DNA of 64,000 nt from Pieris napi (GCF_905475465.1 NC_062245.1:8618001-8682000); one strand, 5' to 3'. Shown: positions 36,819-50,807, counted from the first letter of the stretch. Numbers and translations are program-made. Notes: a model not told the origin generated them from the sequence alone.

Positions 36819-36868
36819 TCCGACGAGCCACGTGCGCAAGCGCAGCTGCCTAGTACCGCCCGCAGTGC
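36819..36868. promoter_or_regulatory. GC-rich island 1.3 kb upstream of Traf4 short start
   Basis: A CpG-rich block with a CACGTG-containing core (ACGTGCGC, GCAGCTGCC) stands out from AT-rich DNA. A TATAAAA at 36785-36791 lies just beside it on the + strand. It could be a distal promoter or enhancer; no transcript can be shown. Confidence 0.3.
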
Positions 36869-39800
36869 TTACGCATTATAAGTGGAATTCTCAAAAGTTG
36901 GCTTAACACTCTTAAAATCTTAAAGAACCAGTAACAAGTAACAATTACGAGATTTTATATTTAAAGTTTTTGTGCTTAAGTCTTAAATTATTATATATTT
37001 ATATCTGTGTATGGTTTTTCTGTCTAGGTTTTTTCGGTAAATCAATAAAATAATACATTATTTATGAAACATAAGATAAAGACCTAAGAACGTTCCCTAA
37101 AAAACAAGGCCACGCGACCAACCCCTAGACAACATTTGTCTCATAATAAAAACTCCATACGCACTCTTTGTTTAAAACCAAGCTAACTATCAGACTTTAG
37201 TATTGAATCAACCCTTCTCTAAATAACGAGGGTGGCGTGTGATTGACAATGCATTTCTGTTGGAATAGTTATATGAGATCGTAAATTAATGAATGGAATC
37301 AAACATGTAGAGTTGAAAGCACTCGATCTCAGATAAAAAATCGATAAATACTGACGAAGGGGGACTAATCTGATTGATTTGGTATTCAGTTGGCATGTAT
37401 TTGAAATGCTATTCCGTTAAACACTTCTTGTTTTCGGAGGAAATGTTTAATTTACTTATTATGTATTAATTATATATTACGTCAACTTTATTTAATGGTC
37501 TTAAAAGAATACTTTTCACTCGATTACTTGACATCTATAAAATACATTGAGATATTGCGTCATTAAATTGACAGCTGACAATTCGATATTAAAAACTAAA
37601 AATTAGTCATGAAAAAACATATTTCTCTCGATCAATCTCTTAAATCCTTTAACACTCATAATGACAGTAAAACATATGATATTTACCCCATTAAGCATGG
37701 CCACCCTATATTACAATATCCATACAACAAAAATAAACTGTATTTTTGTAATAGCTAAATGTATTTGTAAAAGTCGTACAAATTAGTCAAATGTCAATCT
37801 GTAGCATACACAACTTATAAGTTGTCTGTGATGCAGTTACAGTTTGTCTATTTTTGTGAAGCCGTAAATTATAATGTAGCACCGTTTGTGTTTTGTTAAA
37901 AGATAATTATCTTCACACGTGTTTTATGCGAGACATTTTAAGTAATCCTGTAAAATCAGTGGTAATTACTGTGATTATTTATAAAATTAGGCTGAGCTTT
38001 TAGTGTAAGAATAAAAATTTAGTTTACCCTAAGTTTCAGTCTTGTTATTTTAAGTCTGTCAAAGTCAGGGTTAGCCGAGTTGCGGCCAAGCCAAGTTTAA
38101 ATACCTAGTCGTATTATTTAGAAACATATTTCTTGTCAAACTTCGCTAAGTTTTTCTTTTTTTGTTCTATTGTTTTTGGTATGATAGTGAAAACCTTTGA
38201 CGTCGCCCTCGCCTCGCTTCTGAATCTTCCCCTTATTAATAAAATCATAGTGTTATCATAATTCCGCAGAAAAAGACGAATTAATACTGATTTAAGTTTC
38301 ATTAGACAGAGGTTGTAAATTTCCTGTATAAGAACGAACATCATGTGAACAGGATTTTCTTTTGTTTATAATCTGCCCATTAGTAAATGATTTAAACATT
38401 GTTAACTAAATATTGGGTTTCCCATACGAAATTTTATTGTCCACTATTTACTAACTATTAACTATAATACAAACAGTAAAATACCTCATTTAATTATAAC
38501 CTTTATTACTTAATCCATAGGGAATTCTTTCACTATATACAATCATGGAAATTTCTAAAATTCACACGTATAGGGGTGTTGGTACTCACAAATATTTTTT
38601 CTAAACTAATTGCTATAACAGATAAATTATTTCCTCATTTCAAAGTTCCCCGGAAATAACCCTCTAAACGGATATTAATATGTGGGTAACTAATTAAATT
38701 AATCGCTTTATTACGTGACCTACCACAATAAAATAATTTGTAGTACCACAGTAAGGATACTCAATAATCTATTATGTATTAGATAACAATTAATATAAAG
38801 GTCGGCAACATATCTCCAAAGGCTAAGTTTATAAATAACTTTAACTGACGCTGCAGTTTGGCAGTAGGTTACTAGTAGTTTTTTCTTAAATCATTAGTTA
38901 ACTAATCGGGCATTAAATTTGTAGATTACATGCACTGTTCTTTTTATATGTACCTAATTTAATTAACCACACCGGGCTTTCAAAACTAATAATAAATTAA
39001 GAAGCTAATAAAGACAATTAATAATAGACACAAATAGTGATAGAATCTTTAGTTGCGTTTGTTTATTTCAAAAACAATACAATACTGATAAAGATGAAGA
39101 ATGAAGATACTATATTGTATATGCGTCCAAATTTTGAATATGTTAATTCATATTTCATACCATGCCGAAATTCTTTATACTCATTTAACATCGGTATACA
39201 AAATAAAAAGGATTAATAATTAATACAATTAATCTAAGATGCGGTCCATTAAAAGAATTTTTCTTTTCAACTATTTTAAAATAGCACATTGTCCCACTTA
39301 ATGTGGGTAATTGACCATGTGCGGCCAGGACAAAAGCGTTTCACACCATGTGTGTCACGGACTCTTGAAAAATAAAAATAGATTTAGCAAAGCGACCCGC
39401 CGGATGGCCCGACCACCATCAATCTTTAAAACATGTGAATAAATATATTAAGACGCAAGGGTAAGAAAAGCTTTTTGTTTCCTTCAAATTTGTCATAAAA
39501 CTCATATTATTTAGTAAAAAAATATTCATCTAGCATTTGGAATTTCTTTAAAAACAGCACAATAATAATATATTTTTATAATAGTCAATTATAATTCTAT
39601 TTAGAATGTGTTAACTCTCAAATACAGTTTCCTAAAATCTCAAGAAAGACAATAATTACTCATTTATTGAAGCTAATTATATATGTTAATTAGTATTAAT
39701 TATTGTCTTACACAAGACGTCACGCAAATCTAGTCCCTGATAACCATTATTACAGGGACCTTCTTTGTTATATGTGAAGCTAATAGGCTAAGCGAGAAAA

Positions 39801-41136
39801 TCGCAGGGAAATGGAGTGTTTTAATAAGTAATTGTAAACTAATATTTTCTTAAAAATTTTATTAAATTAATTAATTTTATGGTTTAAACAATCGTGAACT
39901 CGTCACACGAATTTACAAGGAATTAGATTTACAGAATGACCTCTTTGGCGCCGGATTTTTTAATTGTCTTGAATGGCATACGTGGTCACGCGTCATATCT
40001 TACGTGACTCTTTTATTGACAGGTATAGATTATGTAACCACGTGTCTTATAAGTAAAAAAGCGTTATATGTCTATGCATTTGATTGTATTATTTCTTTTC
40101 ATCACACCATAAACACAATTTGACAGAAAGAGACGAAAAAAGACTTACTAAAACTGTTCCTGGGATTTATTTTATTTAATATTTTCAATTATAATAACGT
40201 ATCCAATGACGGATTGAACGGTTACATACATATTTACAACGGTTCATAAAATATTTCTACAAGCGACGCTGTAGTTGGACAATGCAAATTCCCTTTGATT
40301 AAATATTAATTACGTGTATATTTCTAGTATTAAAATCTGTGTAGGCTGATTAAAAATTAATGTACACAATTTACTATTGCCTAATATTTTTTTACGTTTA
40401 TTAAAATATAGCCTTCAATTTATCTCCGCGTAGGAGTGAAATTACTTATCTATTTTGAAGCACAGATAATCCAAATTTGGATTTTGAATAATTAATGCCT
40501 ATAGCCGTGCATATTTACGTTTATGTTGCGTTAACATTCCATTCCGAAGCCGCATTCACTAACAATCAGAATAGAGGCAATTCATAAGTTAACTGTCACT
40601 TTAGTAACGCTTTATAGACCGTTATGACGATTTGTTGTACAACCCTTACAAGTTACAGCAACAACGGCCGTAGACAATATTCTATTTTTAATCTGTCAAT
40701 ACCATTGCGTCATTAACATTCTCAATTTAAAATTTCTAAACAAAGAAAGGGCATAGAACTTTTAAATCATGTTATATTGAGGTGACATTGATGGCGCGCG
40801 TAAAAGAAAAATAAAACCAATGACACATTTATTAGAGCTGTCACTTACCTGTGACGAGTCGTAAGTTTAAAAGTTTAATTTGTGATAAGCTTAATGTGCG
40901 TTTAGATGGCGTGGATGGATGAGCTACTGGATTTTAGCTTTCACGTTGTTATGTATTAATGACCCTTAAATAGGACATGTGATAACCAATGTGCATTTCG
41001 AACTCTGAGACATTTATTGCACAATATTACTTCAAAAATACTAAGATTCGCTTCAAGATGTAATTTGCCTGCTCAAAGTTGCGCAATAAATTTTACTAAA
41101 ACATCATTGCTCAAAGTATCTTCTAATCGTTCTTGA
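36869..41136. other. Upstream of short Traf4 start, nothing recognised
   Basis: AT-rich DNA, intronic for the longer transcripts. GC-richer patches at 39285-39415 and 40495-40690 lack coding signs. The frame 38114-38344 has no features. Confidence 0.45.
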
Positions 41137-41176
41137 CAACAAAATCTACAACATACCGATGTTGTAGATTTTGTTG
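41137..41176. repeat. Perfect 18-bp hairpin with 4-base loop
   Basis: CAACAAAATCTACAACAT, loop ACCG, then the exact reverse complement. It is isolated in intronic DNA. It is not followed by a T-run typical of a Pol III terminator and shows no other gene-like feature. Confidence 0.85.
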
Positions 41177-41616
41177 ATAGTCTTAAAAATATAAATTTAC
41201 GATATTTAATTAATTCAAAGAGAAAAGCTCAGGTATAGAGGTAGAACTTTTAACAATGATAAGTAACAATCGTAAGTAATTTCATTTATCATGGGGTTAT
41301 TAGACAACGTCCGAACGCTAATTATACCCGCTGACAATACGGTTAGGGCATTACTCGCCTAATTCATTTGACAGCCAAGCATACGTAAATGCTTTCCCGC
41401 CTGCAATCATCGACAAGCTGTTACTTTTTTTGGAACGTTGACATTAGTAAATTGGTTTAGGAATTTTTAACGTGTAGGTATTGTAAGCGTGTTCTATACA
41501 GAATGTGAGTTCCATTTTTGAAAGATTGTTGCTTTGTTCTTATAATTTTTAAAATGATTATTTTAATAAAGACAGATTTTCATAATATTAGGTGTGAGGA
41601 CAAGACAAATTAGGTT

Positions 41617-41960
41617 TAAAGACTTTATTTCTCAAAAAAGACAAAAGATGTCACTTACATGAGAATAATACTCTAGATAACGTAACATTGTAGTCGTTCT
41701 TAAAATAATCACAATAAAATATAACAATAGTACATGCAATAAATTTAAAAATAAAAGTATACAAAGAAATATGAATTAAAAGTAAGTAATAAGTAAGTAA
41801 TAAGAAATGAATTTAAAAGTAATTTTCTTTAACATATTCACTTAGCCTCGATTTGAATGAATTAATAGAAGTAATATTTTTTATATCTGCGGGTAGTTTA
41901 TTATACAGCTGTGCGCCTTCGTAGGTAAACATTATTTTTTTTTTTATATAAGGTAACGAG
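41617..41960 (-). pseudogene. LINE reverse transcriptase C-terminus
   Basis: The frame 41932-41813 on the - strand reads MFTYEGAQLYNKLPADIKN and then FKSRLSEYVKENYF before TAA. The 'LYN-x-LP-x-x-IKN ... FK-x-RL' pattern is the end of many LINE polymerases. The 3' UTR, with GTAAGTAATAAGTAAGTAAT, continues to the left. It is 5'-truncated. Confidence 0.7.
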
Positions 41961-42493
41961 CCAAAACTCTAACCTAAAGCTTTAATTATAGTACATACTT
42001 CAAAATAACTAACTTGAAACACAGACTAATGAATGATCCATAGACAATGGCGGTACCACAGCTGCCACCAAACAATATATCGACAGATGTGCACAGCGAT
42101 TTAGCTCGATCTGCCAATTTTATTTGGAAATGATGCCAGTTTTATCACCTTCGTTTAAAATGGATATTTATAAAATTGCTTTACTCAATGCTTTCGTAAC
42201 CTAACCGAATTCTATCGTATTATTATAGACGAGTGAATAGATTATATCACGAGATAAACACACTGAGGGTTAATTATTGTTATTTCTTAAAAATAACTAT
42301 ATATGTACTTGAATCGATATAAAGCTTTGGCTTCTCTCATCCTCTTTTGAAAAACCCTAACCGATACGTCTTGCTGCCTTTACACAGTTATCCTCTGCTT
42401 GTTGTTGAGACCCATAATTGTCCTAATTTGGTCAGACAAACGGATAGAGCAACGCTTTATTATACCTATGGTTATTTTATTTATTTATGATTG

Positions 42494-42735
42494 GACAATT
42501 CACACCAATTGACCTAGTCCCATGCTAAGCTGGTGAAGCTTGTGTTATGGGTACTAAGCAACGGATATACATACATATTATAGATAGATAGACATATAAA
42601 TACATATTTAAACACCCAAGACCTAAGCACAACACCAAATGCTCATCACATTGATGTTTGTCTCAGCCAGGGATCGAACCCGGGACCCATGGATTTGCAG
42701 TAAGGGGTAACCACTAGACTAATGAGCCGTCAAAT
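42494..42735 (-). mobile_element. tRNA-derived SINE, family A
   Basis: A full-length copy with a few substitutions in the head. It is in the long Traf4 intron, again in the transcript sense. Confidence 0.88.
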
Positions 42736-43194
42736 TGTTATTAAATATGTATTTGTATTTTTTAAATTGTATACATACACTTTCATTTATTTTCTTTGTT
42801 TATCGTAGTAACATCATTATTTTTATCGTAGATAATATGCTTTGTGAAGTCAAAGGGATGTGTACACAATTCACACAATAAAAAGCTAAGGAATGCAACA
42901 ATTGGTCCCACGACTTTTAACTGACGTAATTATAACATTAGAGAACTTTATATTACAGTTAACTTACGTTATCTTGACCTTTCCTCTGTTTATTTAGACT
43001 AAAAACTAGTTAAATTTTTAATTTGTTCAACGACAAAACGTTTAGAGACGCTCGTTGTTTTTAAATGTTAATTCGAATATAATAATTAAGTTAAAGATGA
43101 TTTAGTAATAATTAAATATTTGATTCCATTAAATTATTATATACCATTTAATTAATATTCCGAATTAAAAGAATCTCCAACATATTTGAAAAAA

Positions 43195-43300
43195 AAATTG
43201 GCAAGAAAAAAAGGAGAGTTTATTGCCAGTTCTTCACGATCGCTCTATGCCCTTAATCCAAGAATTAGCAGTGAATGTAAATTTAGCATTTTATTATTAC
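43195..43300 (+). mobile_element. Repeat fragment related to 56300 family
   Basis: GAGAGTTTATTGCCAGTTCT, CGCTCTATGCCCTTAATCC and GTGAATGTAAATTTAGCATT match the 56300 repeat. The tail is lost. Confidence 0.5.
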
Positions 43301-43588
43301 CGTATAACACTTATAATGACTAAATGTTATTTTAATTTTTTGATTGATTTTGTTATTGTAATTTTAAAACGTTAGTCGAAGTCACATTATTCTTTTCCTC
43401 ATAGATACCTCTCTTACAGTAATATTGACATTTCAAGTACTGTTCTGAAAAAGGAAAAGCTATGGCAAGATGGTCTGAACGACATTCCAAAATGTGTTGT
43501 TGACTTAAAATTAATACAACGTCGTCTACATAACTGGTGTATTGAATTTGACGTTGGTAATATAGAACACTCACTAATCAACAATTAC

Positions 43589-43731
43589 TTTATAAAGAAA
43601 TTAAACAGGAGTAGCAAACTTTTAAATCGAAAGTTTCGTCAAATTTATATTTATTTTAAATTTATAAAGAAATTAGCAGGAGTCGCTAACTTTTAAATCG
43701 AAAGTTTCGTCAAATTTATATTGATTTGAAA
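43589..43731. repeat. Tandem duplication, about 72-bp unit, two copies
   Basis: Unit 1 (43589-43660) and unit 2 (43661-43731) share TTTATAAAGAAATTA, CTTTTAAATCGAAAGTTTCG and CAAATTTATATT. They differ by a one-base indel and a few substitutions. Confidence 0.85.
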
Positions 43732-46189
43732 TTTTTAATGGTGGTGGTTTGGACGGAGACAATTCTTCTAAAATTTCTTCTACAATTCAAAAAGAATCAA
43801 ACAAAAATATTTCAAATATTCCTTATCATTTATATTTCAAAGCAACATAACACATTTAATTTAACAATCTTACAAATTATAAAACGTATAGAACCACATT
43901 ACAGGACAATACTGTCAGTTAAATTGACAGGGGTCGTCCCGGTGGCGAACATTTAAACCCATTACAATATGGACGGACCACCCGAGACCAGCCCGTCTAA
44001 ATAACACCTAATTGGACCAAAGATAAGACCAGTAACATATGGTGACGTATTCTTTTGTTAGATGTATCTATCTGTATATCATAATGATGATATCGGATAA
44101 TGAAACCATTTCAAAAGTGATTTCGTACATCAGTTAAATTGCCATAAAAGTTTGAATTTAGTTTAAAAATCGCAAGATCTGGCCCCATGACCTGATAAAA
44201 ATAGCAAGTCGTTTCCTAATCTATTGTCCAGTTTACAGATTACACATGTTTACATAATATGTATGGATACTATGTTAACTTGTGTAATCTGTGGATAACA
44301 AAAATTTACCTTACAGACATGATGTTGATATTCAATCAATAATATTGCATGAGAATTTTATCGGAAATAATCATATTTAATTACATTGGATATAACTAAC
44401 TATATAATATAAAAAGCTACTCTAGTTGTACTGTGTCTCTTAGTTTAAATTTTCTCTTGAAGTAAAGTTAGGTTTTTATCGCTCATAAGCGGATAAGGCT
44501 CTGCAGTTACCGCATCCCGCCTAAGGCGATTGTTGGAAATCATACTAGAGTTCCGAATAGAAACTATGTACATGTATGAGAACATGTAGGCACACAGAAT
44601 CAGTATTATCGTAGATTAAGAAAAACAATAGTTATAATGTATTTATTTTGTATTTCTGATATAAGGCTGTAAATAAATAAATAAAACATGTATGAGAAGG
44701 CAATTTAAACCAGTCCTTAGATAAGTCTTCTATAGTAATTCTTACTTAGTGATTAATATCCATTAGCAAATGAGTTATTTATCTTTCCACAAAAGACTTA
44801 TCAAAAATAAATAATAGACCGGATATTATAATCTATAATAATATAGGCTTAAATAAAAATAATTTATTTCCACTAATTACCAATTATTTTTAGTCATTGA
44901 AATGTTCATGCGTGTCTGATCAACTTTTATCCTGTTCAAGGCACACAAAATACATTATAGGTACTTTTGATATATATAGCAACTAGTCTTTAGCGCTAAA
45001 TGTAATAAACATTATCATAAATTGAGGGAATTCTTATCAATTGAATGGATTATTTTTTATACAATTTTAAAAACCATTTAAAGTCCCGAATCACACGAAA
45101 AATTGTATTGCCCGAACATTTATCATCTTTTCCGTAATACATTTAAGACAATTCACCTTTTGAATACCGTCAAGTAATTCTATTGATTCTGGTTAACAAT
45201 TAAAAGAATTGATAGCATAGGCCATATGCACACCAATTACACCTTTAATACAAATGTTACGACTTGCCCTAAAATGTTTTGAAACCGACCGTTAATAAAT
45301 CTATACTGACCTCACCAATCCGGTCCTGTCTAGCCGTTACATTGACAATTATCATCAGCTGCTCACACCCAGAGGCCACTGGTCAATGGCTCTAGGATGT
45401 AGGCTTTTTATCAAGGCCGTAACGAATTTTTTATGAGTCATCAAATGGTGTATTTCTCAAAATATTTACCTGTCCAACAATTTTTTAATATTTTTATCAT
45501 TAATGATATATATTAATATAATATCAATAATAATTCTCTGTAATTTATAGTCGAACTTCGAATAAAATGCATTACATAGAAAACACAATTTTAATCATAT
45601 CATCAGCATAGTATGTATGTACTATAATGCTTATTTAGTTATATAGTTTTTTCCTTTTCGCTCTGGTCACGTTGTCAATAAACAGTAGTAAAAAAAGCTT
45701 TCTTTAACTAATAGAAGCTTATAACGCACGACAAATATATACCTAAGCACATCAAACTGCAATATACAAATACTTCTTTTAGTTACCATAAAATCTCAGA
45801 ATCAGGACCACGCCCTTAAAGTATATTCCTGAAACTGTCGACTTTCGAAAGTATATCAATCAAATAAAGTCTCTATACAAACATCATTGTAAACGCCACA
45901 ATTCTTGGGCGGTATCTTTATGACTCATTTCAATTTGGGCAAGAATGTGACCACGCGTGTGCAAACACGACCAAATCTATTAAGAATGTGGAGTATGTTT
46001 TATTGCCTTTTAAAACGTTAATAGATACATATTTGTTCTCATCCAGGATTGTTGGCAAGTTAGAAACTCAATTCTCAGACTACTAGTCTGTATCTACTAA
46101 AAGTATCTATATAATATTGTACATAGATTTGACTATAAAAGTTTTTAATATTTAAGATAGCGATTTCCTCCAGTCAGTCATCTCTGTTG
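43732..46189. other. Intronic DNA, nothing recognised
   Basis: No exon seen. A GC-richer patch at 43920-44040, a LINE-like AATAAATAAATAAA tail near 44675, and a patch at 45300-45420 are the only deviations. Confidence 0.45.
44236..44291. repeat. Imperfect inverted repeat, about 20-bp arms
   Basis: CAGATTACACATGTTTACAT and the near-complement ATGTTAACTTGTGTAATCTG form a 56-base hairpin with a few mismatches. Confidence 0.6.
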
Positions 46190-46615
46190 TAGATAAATAA
46201 ATATAAGTACATATATCTAAAGAACCGTGCAACTCAGTTACAAACTCTTGGCATTGCGTAGAGATGTGGGGTCACTCTGCATCTTCCACCGCATTTACAA
46301 TGGAAACTGTTCAGAGGAGTTTTTCGGAAAAATACCTGCTGAGTTTCTACATCGTCGAAGCAGAATACCGTCCGTCGTTCGTCCGTAATAAGTCCGTCGT
46401 TCCACAACTGTGCGTTTTTAAGGCAGTTATTGCCGCGCAGCACCAATATGTGGGACCAGCTGCCAACTGAAGTGTTTCCGAACCAATTCGACTTAGGGTC
46501 TTCAAGAAAAGAGCGTACCAATTCTTAAAAGGCCGGAAACGCACTCGCAAGCCCTCTGAGATTGAGAGTGTCCATGGGCATATCACTTAATATCAGGTGA
46601 GCCTCCTGCACTATA
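46190..46615 (-). mobile_element. Lepidopteran interspersed repeat (GTTCGGAAA family)
   Basis: Read on the - strand: CAGGAGGCTCACCTGATATT, GTGATATGCCCATGGACACT, AAGAATTGGTACGCTCTTTT and TCGAATTGGTTCGGAAACAC. It then runs on through a diverged body. Two other copies occur at 56519 and 59305. The open frames on both strands are repeat-derived. Confidence 0.7.
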
Positions 46616-49519
46616 AAAAATAAATTATAATAATCGAATTCCCGAAGCAGTGGGTGATAAAGAACTTAATCAAGAAATAAGGTTTAAGTTAACTCAATTA
46701 AATGACTCTGAGTTATGTACATGCATACTGGCAGTTGGTGTAACTAACATTACATACCTACATAGAAATTCCCTTGCCTTGATTTCATGCCATCAGGAGT
46801 TGTAAAGCATTTGTTTATTTTTGTATCCGAAAATACTCTAATAATAAATTTGATACTAATAAAGTGCAATCCGAGAATTCTCTTTTTTTAATGATTTAAC
46901 TGAAAGTACCGCTAAAAGTACCCTAAAATAAGAAGTCGTGATTTATTGTTTTCTTTCGCAACAGTACGTCGGCACTTGTTTTGTCTTGTCAACAATTTTG
47001 CTTATCTTTGTTTACTGTAAGCTATTTTCAGCCTTCCTGCATTACTTTAAAGTCTTTTATTGCACTATAAGCGTAATTAGTCAACGCAGGTGGTTTATCT
47101 ATTAACCTGGTAAGACACAGCTTGACACCTTGACTCCTTACGCCTAGTTTTATAAAGGAATTTAAATCTTCTCGGTATTGAATTAAAGTCGCCTTTGCAT
47201 AAATTATATGCCTAGTCACTGAAGGTGGCTAAAAGCTTACACAAAGTAAATTCATTTTTGTGCTATTACATATAGAGGTGAGTATTGTGTGAGTTAAATT
47301 TGTATTTATTTGTTGTTTCTTAAAGCCGCCCCTATCAGCGGGTAGGAAATTGGGTTAGGGCTGTTACCCTTATAAAAATTGTGTAAAAGCTACGCCCTAA
47401 ACTTAGCTTACAACCAAAGTATAGTTTCTGAAGAATCAAACGTTAGAAAAAAGTTTCGATTTGTAAGGTTGCTTGATTGACGGAGTTTGCCATTAGTCAC
47501 AAAATATTTACGTAAAATCAAAATTTATTTAATCATATTGGAACGAACGTCAAAATAAAAAAAGGAAGATTGACATACTTTATTCAATACTAAAAGTACA
47601 TTTATATACCAATGGCGCTATAACCTTTTAGCTCTGGTCCTCAGATTTCTGTGTCTGTTCCAAGATTATTTGTAATATGCAAGTAGATGATCGCCTGACA
47701 CGCCAGCGACTTTTTTTGGTCTAAGGCTTGCCCGTTTCCAGCACTCCTTCGTACGTGAAGGAAAACATTACTATGTTTATATCGGAGAGCTTAATGGGCA
47801 CATAGACAGAAAGTCCGATGGATCGAACCTGAGACCCTTCAATCGCACACTGAAGCCAACATGGCCAAAATTACATTTAAGATAAAAATTTAATTTTCTA
47901 GAGTTGCCAAGTCATGCTTCAACATTTTTGACTTCATAATTTCGTTAGAAATGACGTTTTACAAATTTCAATAAAACTAACCAAAGAGTACAATGAAGAA
48001 GTTATTGTGATATATCTCTATTTACTTAAATCACCGCAAGGTATTTACTGCACTAAAAGCAAGGTTGCGACAACCCTGACGGCGGTAAAGTAATTTCCAC
48101 TGAAAGTGTGTAGTTAAATCTTTGATTGTCACTTTGTATGTTCTGCTATCAGCCGAACCTGTTGGAGGTCTATTTCTAAGTAATGAAATTGTCATGGATG
48201 ATCGGCGACTTTGAAGTATTTATCAGTATTGATGCATCTTCTATTTAGTTTGTTTATGGCTTCACGGCAAATTTAGCTTTTACGTGTCTTAATGAAAAAT
48301 AAATGTTTTATTTTTATAATGATCTGTAGTCAGTATATTTACACTTTTATTAATCTACATAGTAATAATAATAAAAATTAATAAAAAGAAAATTAAAACA
48401 AATTTAAAAAGTTTGTTCCTGTGCCAGTGGTTTAGTTAAAAGGCTAGGCTGTTCATTGAACGGCTAATTAAGATAGATGGCTGCGATATATATTTATTAT
48501 TAAATATGGTATGTTTTGTTTATTTTTAGGGTAATGTGATTTAGAGTGTTGAAGTAGTTTGAGAGCTCTAACTTTTATAAACAATCCAATTTGATGCTTT
48601 GTTATATATCCATTTATTAGATTAATTATTTTTTAAGTTTAGATTTTTTGTTATTAAATAAGTATATAAAAATAATGCTGTGTTACTTTCAGGGCCGGCT
48701 TTAGGAGAGAGCTACTACCGGAAAATATAAAAATTCGTCTAGTAAACACTAGTAAACAACTTTTTTTTATATAATTTTATTTGTTTGTTAAATACAAAAA
48801 GAATCTACTTGGTTTCACAATAAATTATTGATTGAAAACTCGACTGAAAAAAATTGTTAATTTAATTCGTAAAATAATTTAAAGCTCCAGACCTCGATGA
48901 CGATTTCTTTACGTTCTATCCATATATACAAGTTATATTAATAATAAATATAGACGTTTCGTTTGGTCTTATGCCCTATTCCAAGTGTGACATTATTGTG
49001 AGCCAAATATATTATTTACAATGTAAAAATAACCAATAATTGTGACACACAAAAATTATAGTAGTAAAACAGGTAAAACAGTAATAAAAACTAATAAAGA
49101 CGGTTACTTGCGACGTTATCTTTTACATTGCAAATTCAAAGGACCGTTAAACTCAAAATCAATTTACAACTTTAACAGAACTTTTATTACCCATTATATT
49201 TATTATTTGCTTCCACAATGCTTCCTTAAAGCAACAAAACAAACAAATAAAATCCTACCTATCGGTGTTACTAATTTGGTCACCATAGATTTCCGTCACA
49301 CCTTTGTCAAAACTGTTTATCTTTTGTACAATCTGCACTCCTGGTTTCACTTTTGTGTTATCTATAGAGAAATGTTAGAAAGATTCATGTTAAAACGGCG
49401 TGCCCTAACGTTCTTTAGCTGCTTATAATACGTTTGCCAGTAAGACAATTATACTATATATTCTTAGTACTAATTGATTTCATATGTTTTTCAGAGACTT
49501 CTCTAGAGGAATGTCAAGA
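46616..49519. other. Intronic DNA with one decayed SINE
   Basis: The open frame 49042-49428 (128 codons) is the longest in the window. It is Lys/Phe/Tyr-rich like random AT-rich sequence, without motifs or plausible splice partners. Nothing else recognised. Confidence 0.45.
47608..47872 (-). mobile_element. SINE family B, degenerate
   Basis: An inverted, strongly diverged copy. The 3' end (TGGCGCTATAACC) is at the left, and a decayed head (GATCGAACCTGAGAC ... AACATGGCC) is at the right. Confidence 0.7.
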
Positions 49520-49985
49520 AAGCAGAACTAGGGACATCAACTAGCCTTCGGCTGGGCCTGACGTCGCTGATCAGTCGCGGTACAGAGGAATTTGCGGGAG
49601 CTCCAAGAAGCCGATTGGCAGGAGGCAAGGAACATGGTCGTCGATAGATTTTTCTTGTCTCGTAAGCCAAGTTTGCATCGCTACGGCAGTATTTTACATT
49701 GACTCTATCAAAAAATGCCAAGCCCTATTGACTAGTTTGGCTGAAGCACCTTGAGCGCATGGGCTAATATCGGGCGGTGAGGGAAGCTTTCGGAACCCGC
49801 TTAGTGGTCGGAGACCAGTAGGTCGGCCTAGGTACCGCTGGATCATCACAGTGGAGGTGGACCTGTGACAGCTGAAAGCAGGCAATTGGTGGAAGGTGGC
49901 ACGGGAGAGGGAGCGCTGGAAGTTTCTCACTTCGGAGGCCAAGACACTTTTTGGGTCACAGAGCCAGCGGCGTGAGAGACTATCA
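49520..49985 (+). pseudogene. Non-LTR retrotransposon C-terminal fragment
   Basis: On the + strand, decayed sequence reads WLKHLERMG, then GRRPVGRPRYRW, and after an in-frame stop NWWKVARERERWKF and EAKTLFGSQSQRRE. This is the tail of a LINE reverse transcriptase ORF. Stops show it is dead. The open frames on the - strand here are shadows. Confidence 0.7.
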
Positions 49986-50768
49986 AAAAAAACCTTTAAA
50001 ACAAAATTTGATAATATTCTGTAAATAGCATAAAGCTTAGAATTTCAACATAGACGCTTTTTTTGCTAATCTTTGCGTAAAAAATTTAAATGGACGATAG
50101 GACTACATTATCGCAAGGTCGTACATTCCACTCTCAAACTTATAAATATTCATCAAGATGTTTATTTATTGCGAAATGTATTTGCATCTTTTACAAACTT
50201 CTATAAAATAGAAATTAATCATGGGGCGCGTTATTTTTTGGTACAGTTTAAATCTAATTTTTAAACGTCATTGGTGACGTTTGGTATTTAATAATTACTA
50301 AGAAATTTCATTAACATTTCGTGTGTTGTCACATATTTTTAGTCCGAGAAATAAACCCCTTACGACCAACCATATATAGCAAATAAATTTTGATATTTTT
50401 ATAAGTAAATCGTCTTAAAATTTGCGTGGGGCGAGAAAGTTCGCGCATATATATTGTATATTATGTAGTTGGATAAAACCTAAAAGCGACTTCGCGCATC
50501 TAATGACACTCGGCCATTTTTTGCCGGATGCTATATATGTATGTTGAACGTTAATAACCAAAACCTGTTTATAAAGACAAGACGAGGGTTGATCGTACAA
50601 GTTATAACATGTCAAGACAAAGACTTCCGACCTTGCCACGACCGCCGTGAGTCCAGACCACAACAGTTTTCACTTTTTATAGAGATCGATCTCATCGATC
50701 GATCATCTTTAATAAATATCAGTAGTTAAAGTAAACAAGACTGTTGACATGGTACATAACTCGATATA

Positions 50769-50807
50769 ACACTTATTTATTATATAACTTATGTAATAAA
50801 TAAGTGT
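50769..50807. repeat. 14-bp inverted repeat
   Basis: ACACTTATTTATTA and its exact complement TAATAAATAAGTGT are separated by 11 bases in AT-rich DNA. Confidence 0.7.

Noticed and set aside
46234..46521. Frames on both strands with SNWFGNTSVGS
   Set aside because: The same peptide appears in the other copies of the dispersed repeat (56519, 59305), so it is repeat-derived.
49042..49428. 128-codon frame, the longest in the window
   Set aside because: Residue content reflects AT-rich DNA; no motif, no splice context, no recognisable family.
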